The notes under the pieces are model-generated. The model saw nothing but the letters and a program-made list of their open reading frames with translations. It had not been told where the DNA came from and did not search any database. Positions 62,505 through 64,000 of a DNA stretch of 64,000 bases are shown here, in pieces. Positions within the stretch are counted from its first letter, which is position 1, and each line of letters starts with the position of its first letter. The DNA lies in the NCBI GenBank assembly GCA_903872345.1, contig CAIQKM010000108.1, forward strand, positions 1 to 64,000. The letters are read 5' to 3'. A program made the position numbers and the translations under genes. This DNA is from an uncultured Verrucomicrobia subdivision 3 bacterium. GTDB lineage: Bacteria; Verrucomicrobiota; Verrucomicrobiia; Limisphaerales; UBA11358.

Positions 62505-63202
62505 GTGACAAATCGACGCATCGTTTTTATGGACACGGCATTCCCGGAGTCAAATCCGAGGACTTGGGCGGCAAATTGATCGTCATGGAAGGGGCCGATG
62601 GCTCCGGCCGTTCCACCCAGATTGCCCAGTTGGTGGATTGGCTCGAAACCGGCGGCCGTCCCACCGTACAGGTCGGCCTTAAACGCTCCACCTTGGTGAG
62701 CGAGGAACTCCAGAAGGCACAGGAAGGCAATGTATTAAGCCGCACAACTTTGGGACTTTTTTACGCCACGGATTTTGCCGATCAGCTTGAAAATATCATT
62801 TTGCCCGCCCTCAAGGCCGGCTTCATTGTACTGGCCGACCGCTATATCTATACCTTGATGGCCCGGGACATGGTTCGCGGCATGGAAGAAGGCTGGCTGA
62901 AAAATCTGTACGGCATCGCCCCCATACCGGATGCGGTATTCTACCTTTCGGTGACCCCGGAAGAACTCGTGCAACGCAATCTGTCCAAAAACGCCACCTT
63001 GGATTACTGGGAAAGCGGCATGGACTTGGGCTTTTCCCGCGAAGTCTTCGACAGCTTCCTAAAATATCAGGCGGCCATGAGCGACGCCTTCCGCCAGCTC
63101 CAAAAGACCTACAAATTTGATATCGTGGACGCCAACCGTTCGGTCAATGTAGTGAACAAAGATCTGCGCAAGAAAATCAGCCTGCTGCTGAACAATGAAT
63201 AA
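62501..63202 (+). CDS. Thymidylate kinase paralogue with Arg in Walker A
   Basis: A 233-residue homologue of the preceding gene, with E-G-A-D-G-S-G-R37-S-T-Q where the invariant Walker A Lys is Arg. D-R-Y (A-D-R-Y-I-Y-T-L-M-A-R-D) and Y-W-E-S-G-M-D-L are kept, and an N-terminal extension of about 25 residues is present. The overlap (ATGA) suggests equal production and perhaps a heteromeric complex. Catalysis may be altered or lost. The gene is intact and followed by a terminator. Confidence 0.85.
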   Translation: MSDKSTHRFYGHGIPGVKSEDLGGKLIVMEGADGSGRSTQIAQLVDWLETGGRPTVQVGLKRSTLVSEELQKAQEGNVLSRTTLGLFYATDFADQLENIILPALKAGFIVLADRYIYTLMARDMVRGMEEGWLKNLYGIAPIPDAVFYLSVTPEELVQRNLSKNATLDYWESGMDLGFSREVFDSFLKYQAAMSDAFRQLQKTYKFDIVDANRSVNVVNKDLRKKISLLLNNE

Positions 63203-63238
63203 ACGGCCATTCTAACCACATTTCACGTTAAAGTGAAG

Positions 63239-63272
63239 AAACCAGCGGGGCAATCCGCTGGTTTTCTCTTTT
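63239..63272 (+). terminator. Rho-independent terminator after the tmk pair
   Basis: ACCAGCGG (63241-63248) pairs with CCGCTGGT (63255-63262), extended by A-A/T-T, with a six-base loop and a T-rich tail (TTTCTCTTTT). It lies 36 bases after the stop of the second kinase. Confidence 0.88.
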
Positions 63273-63335
63273 GAATGCCGCCGCAAAAATAAAACGCTTT
63301 AACGTTGCAGGTTGCCGATCTACCCACATTTAAGG

Positions 63336-63836
63336 TCAAATACCGACCAAATTGGTCTTAGCAGGTGGAGTATTCGTCGGCACCGTCATACTCGGCTGAT
63401 TGGTCGCCGGGGTAGGATGGTGTGGGCCGTTCGGCCGAAAGGGCTTCAGCAAATCGTCGTATTTTTTACGTTGGTCGGGCGTAAGCTGCTCGCGGATGTT
63501 ATGACTCACATCCACCATCACCTTGCGCATGGGCTCCTGGCCGGCGGCGATGATTTTATCAATGCACTTATGCTGCTCCGGCGTTAGTGCCAACGCTGTA
63601 TCCAGCTTGGAAAGGAAGGATTTGTTCAACACTTCCGAAAGCCGGATGGTCGCCGTCGCCGGATTGGTCCCCGAGGCCTGCACCGCCACATTCGTGCCGG
63701 GCGGCGGTTGGGCGGCGGTTTTATGCGTGCCGCCATGACGTTCGGAGAGATGGACGTAATTCACCAAAAGGCCGCCGGTAATGACACCGGCACCGAAAAT
63801 GATGACCGTGGCAAAAATGACTTTCCAGTTGTTCAC
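63336..63836 (-). CDS. Spy/CpxP-like periplasmic protein with membrane anchor
   Basis: A 166-residue protein with an N-terminal hydrophobic segment (V-I-F-A-T-V-I-I-F-G-A-G-V-I-T-G-G-L-L-V). A helical core carries two L-T-P-x-Q repeats (A-L-T-P-E-Q-H and Q-L-T-P-D-Q-R) and the tail is Pro/Thr-rich. L-T-x-x-Q repeats mark Spy/CpxP-type proteins, which act as periplasmic chaperones or stress sensors. The GTG start overlaps the upstream gene's TGA by four bases, so it is coupled to it. Confidence 0.7.
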   Translation of the reverse strand: MNNWKVIFATVIIFGAGVITGGLLVNYVHLSERHGGTHKTAAQPPPGTNVAVQASGTNPATATIRLSEVLNKSFLSKLDTALALTPEQHKCIDKIIAAGQEPMRKVMVDVSHNIREQLTPDQRKKYDDLLKPFRPNGPHHPTPATNQPSMTVPTNTPPAKTNLVGI

Positions 63837-64000
63837 GGCGCGTTGTCGCCCTGGTCAACCGAAGCCAGCAGCGTGTTTTGAAAATCCATGGAGAGATCAT
63901 CCGATGCCGGGGCACCCGCCGGCTCCAAAATCGTCCAGACGCCAAACAACATGGCGACAACGACGCACGACACGGCCGCGCGCCACAAACTGTGCGTCCA
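63833..64000 (-). CDS. Membrane protein, 5' end outside the window
   Basis: The visible 55 C-terminal residues begin within a hydrophobic segment (A-V-S-C-V-V-V-A-M-L-F-G-V-W-T-I-L) and end in an acidic tail. The gene continues beyond the window end. By context with a Spy-like gene downstream it may be an anti-sigma-like membrane protein; the sequence visible is too short to say. Confidence 0.5.
   Translation of the reverse strand, partial: WTHSLWRAAVSCVVVAMLFGVWTILEPAGAPASDDLSMDFQNTLLASVDQGDNAP

Overview
The window looks like a chromosomal segment of a free-living bacterium of the Verrucomicrobiota, probably Pedosphaerales/Limisphaerales-like. The reasons are a tandem block of seven S1 sulfatases, secreted proteins built of autotransporter-associated beta-strand (PATR) repeats, an H-X9-DG type pilin-like protein, a kinase with an adjacent ECF-type sigma factor, and intergenic spacers full of dispersed repeats. 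This placement is inference from gene content; there is no rRNA in the window.

Region 1 (1-7.8 kb) is a decayed accessory island. It holds the C-terminal remnant of a secreted protein, a KilA-N gene broken by a deletion and by a 189-bp MITE, the C-terminal stub of a SIR2-family gene overlapping an intact HerA-type ATPase (the remains of a SIR2-HerA defence pair), a frameshifted Fic gene flanked by two 123-bp direct repeats, a PIN-domain toxin with its antitoxin, and about 1.4 kb of non-coding repeat-rich DNA. Region 2 (7.8-11.6 kb) has a SWIM-SNF2 helicase convergent with a zinc-ribbon membrane protein.

Region 3 (12-40.6 kb) reads as a glycosaminoglycan-type polysaccharide utilisation locus. 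It has a secreted DUF3472-like protein, seven sulfatases, a pilin-like H-X9-DG protein, a large PATR protein, a PL8 lyase fused to PATR repeats, a GH18 protein with accessory domains, a GH20 beta-hexosaminidase, and a propeller-type sensor kinase with its response regulator. Sulfatases, lyase and hexosaminidase together would desulfate and depolymerise a sulfated hexosamine-containing polymer such as chondroitin sulfate. No GH88 and no transporter are visible. Region 4 (40.6-46.6 kb) carries an ECF-like sigma factor, a Ser/Thr kinase fused to an M23 peptidase and two DUF4019 domains, a DUF2157/GDYXXLXY membrane pair and a hicBA module.

Region 5 (46.8-61.5 kb) is a respiratory complex I operon (nuoB to nuoN, minus strand) that lacks nuoA here. 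It is interrupted by a ParE-type toxin-antitoxin pair between nuoF and nuoG, by a nucleotidyltransferase-type pair between nuoE and nuoF, and by an opposite-strand tRNA-Gln. Region 6 (61.7-64 kb) has two overlapping thymidylate-kinase paralogues, the second with Arg in place of the Walker A Lys, then a terminator, a Spy/CpxP-like protein and a cut-off membrane protein gene.
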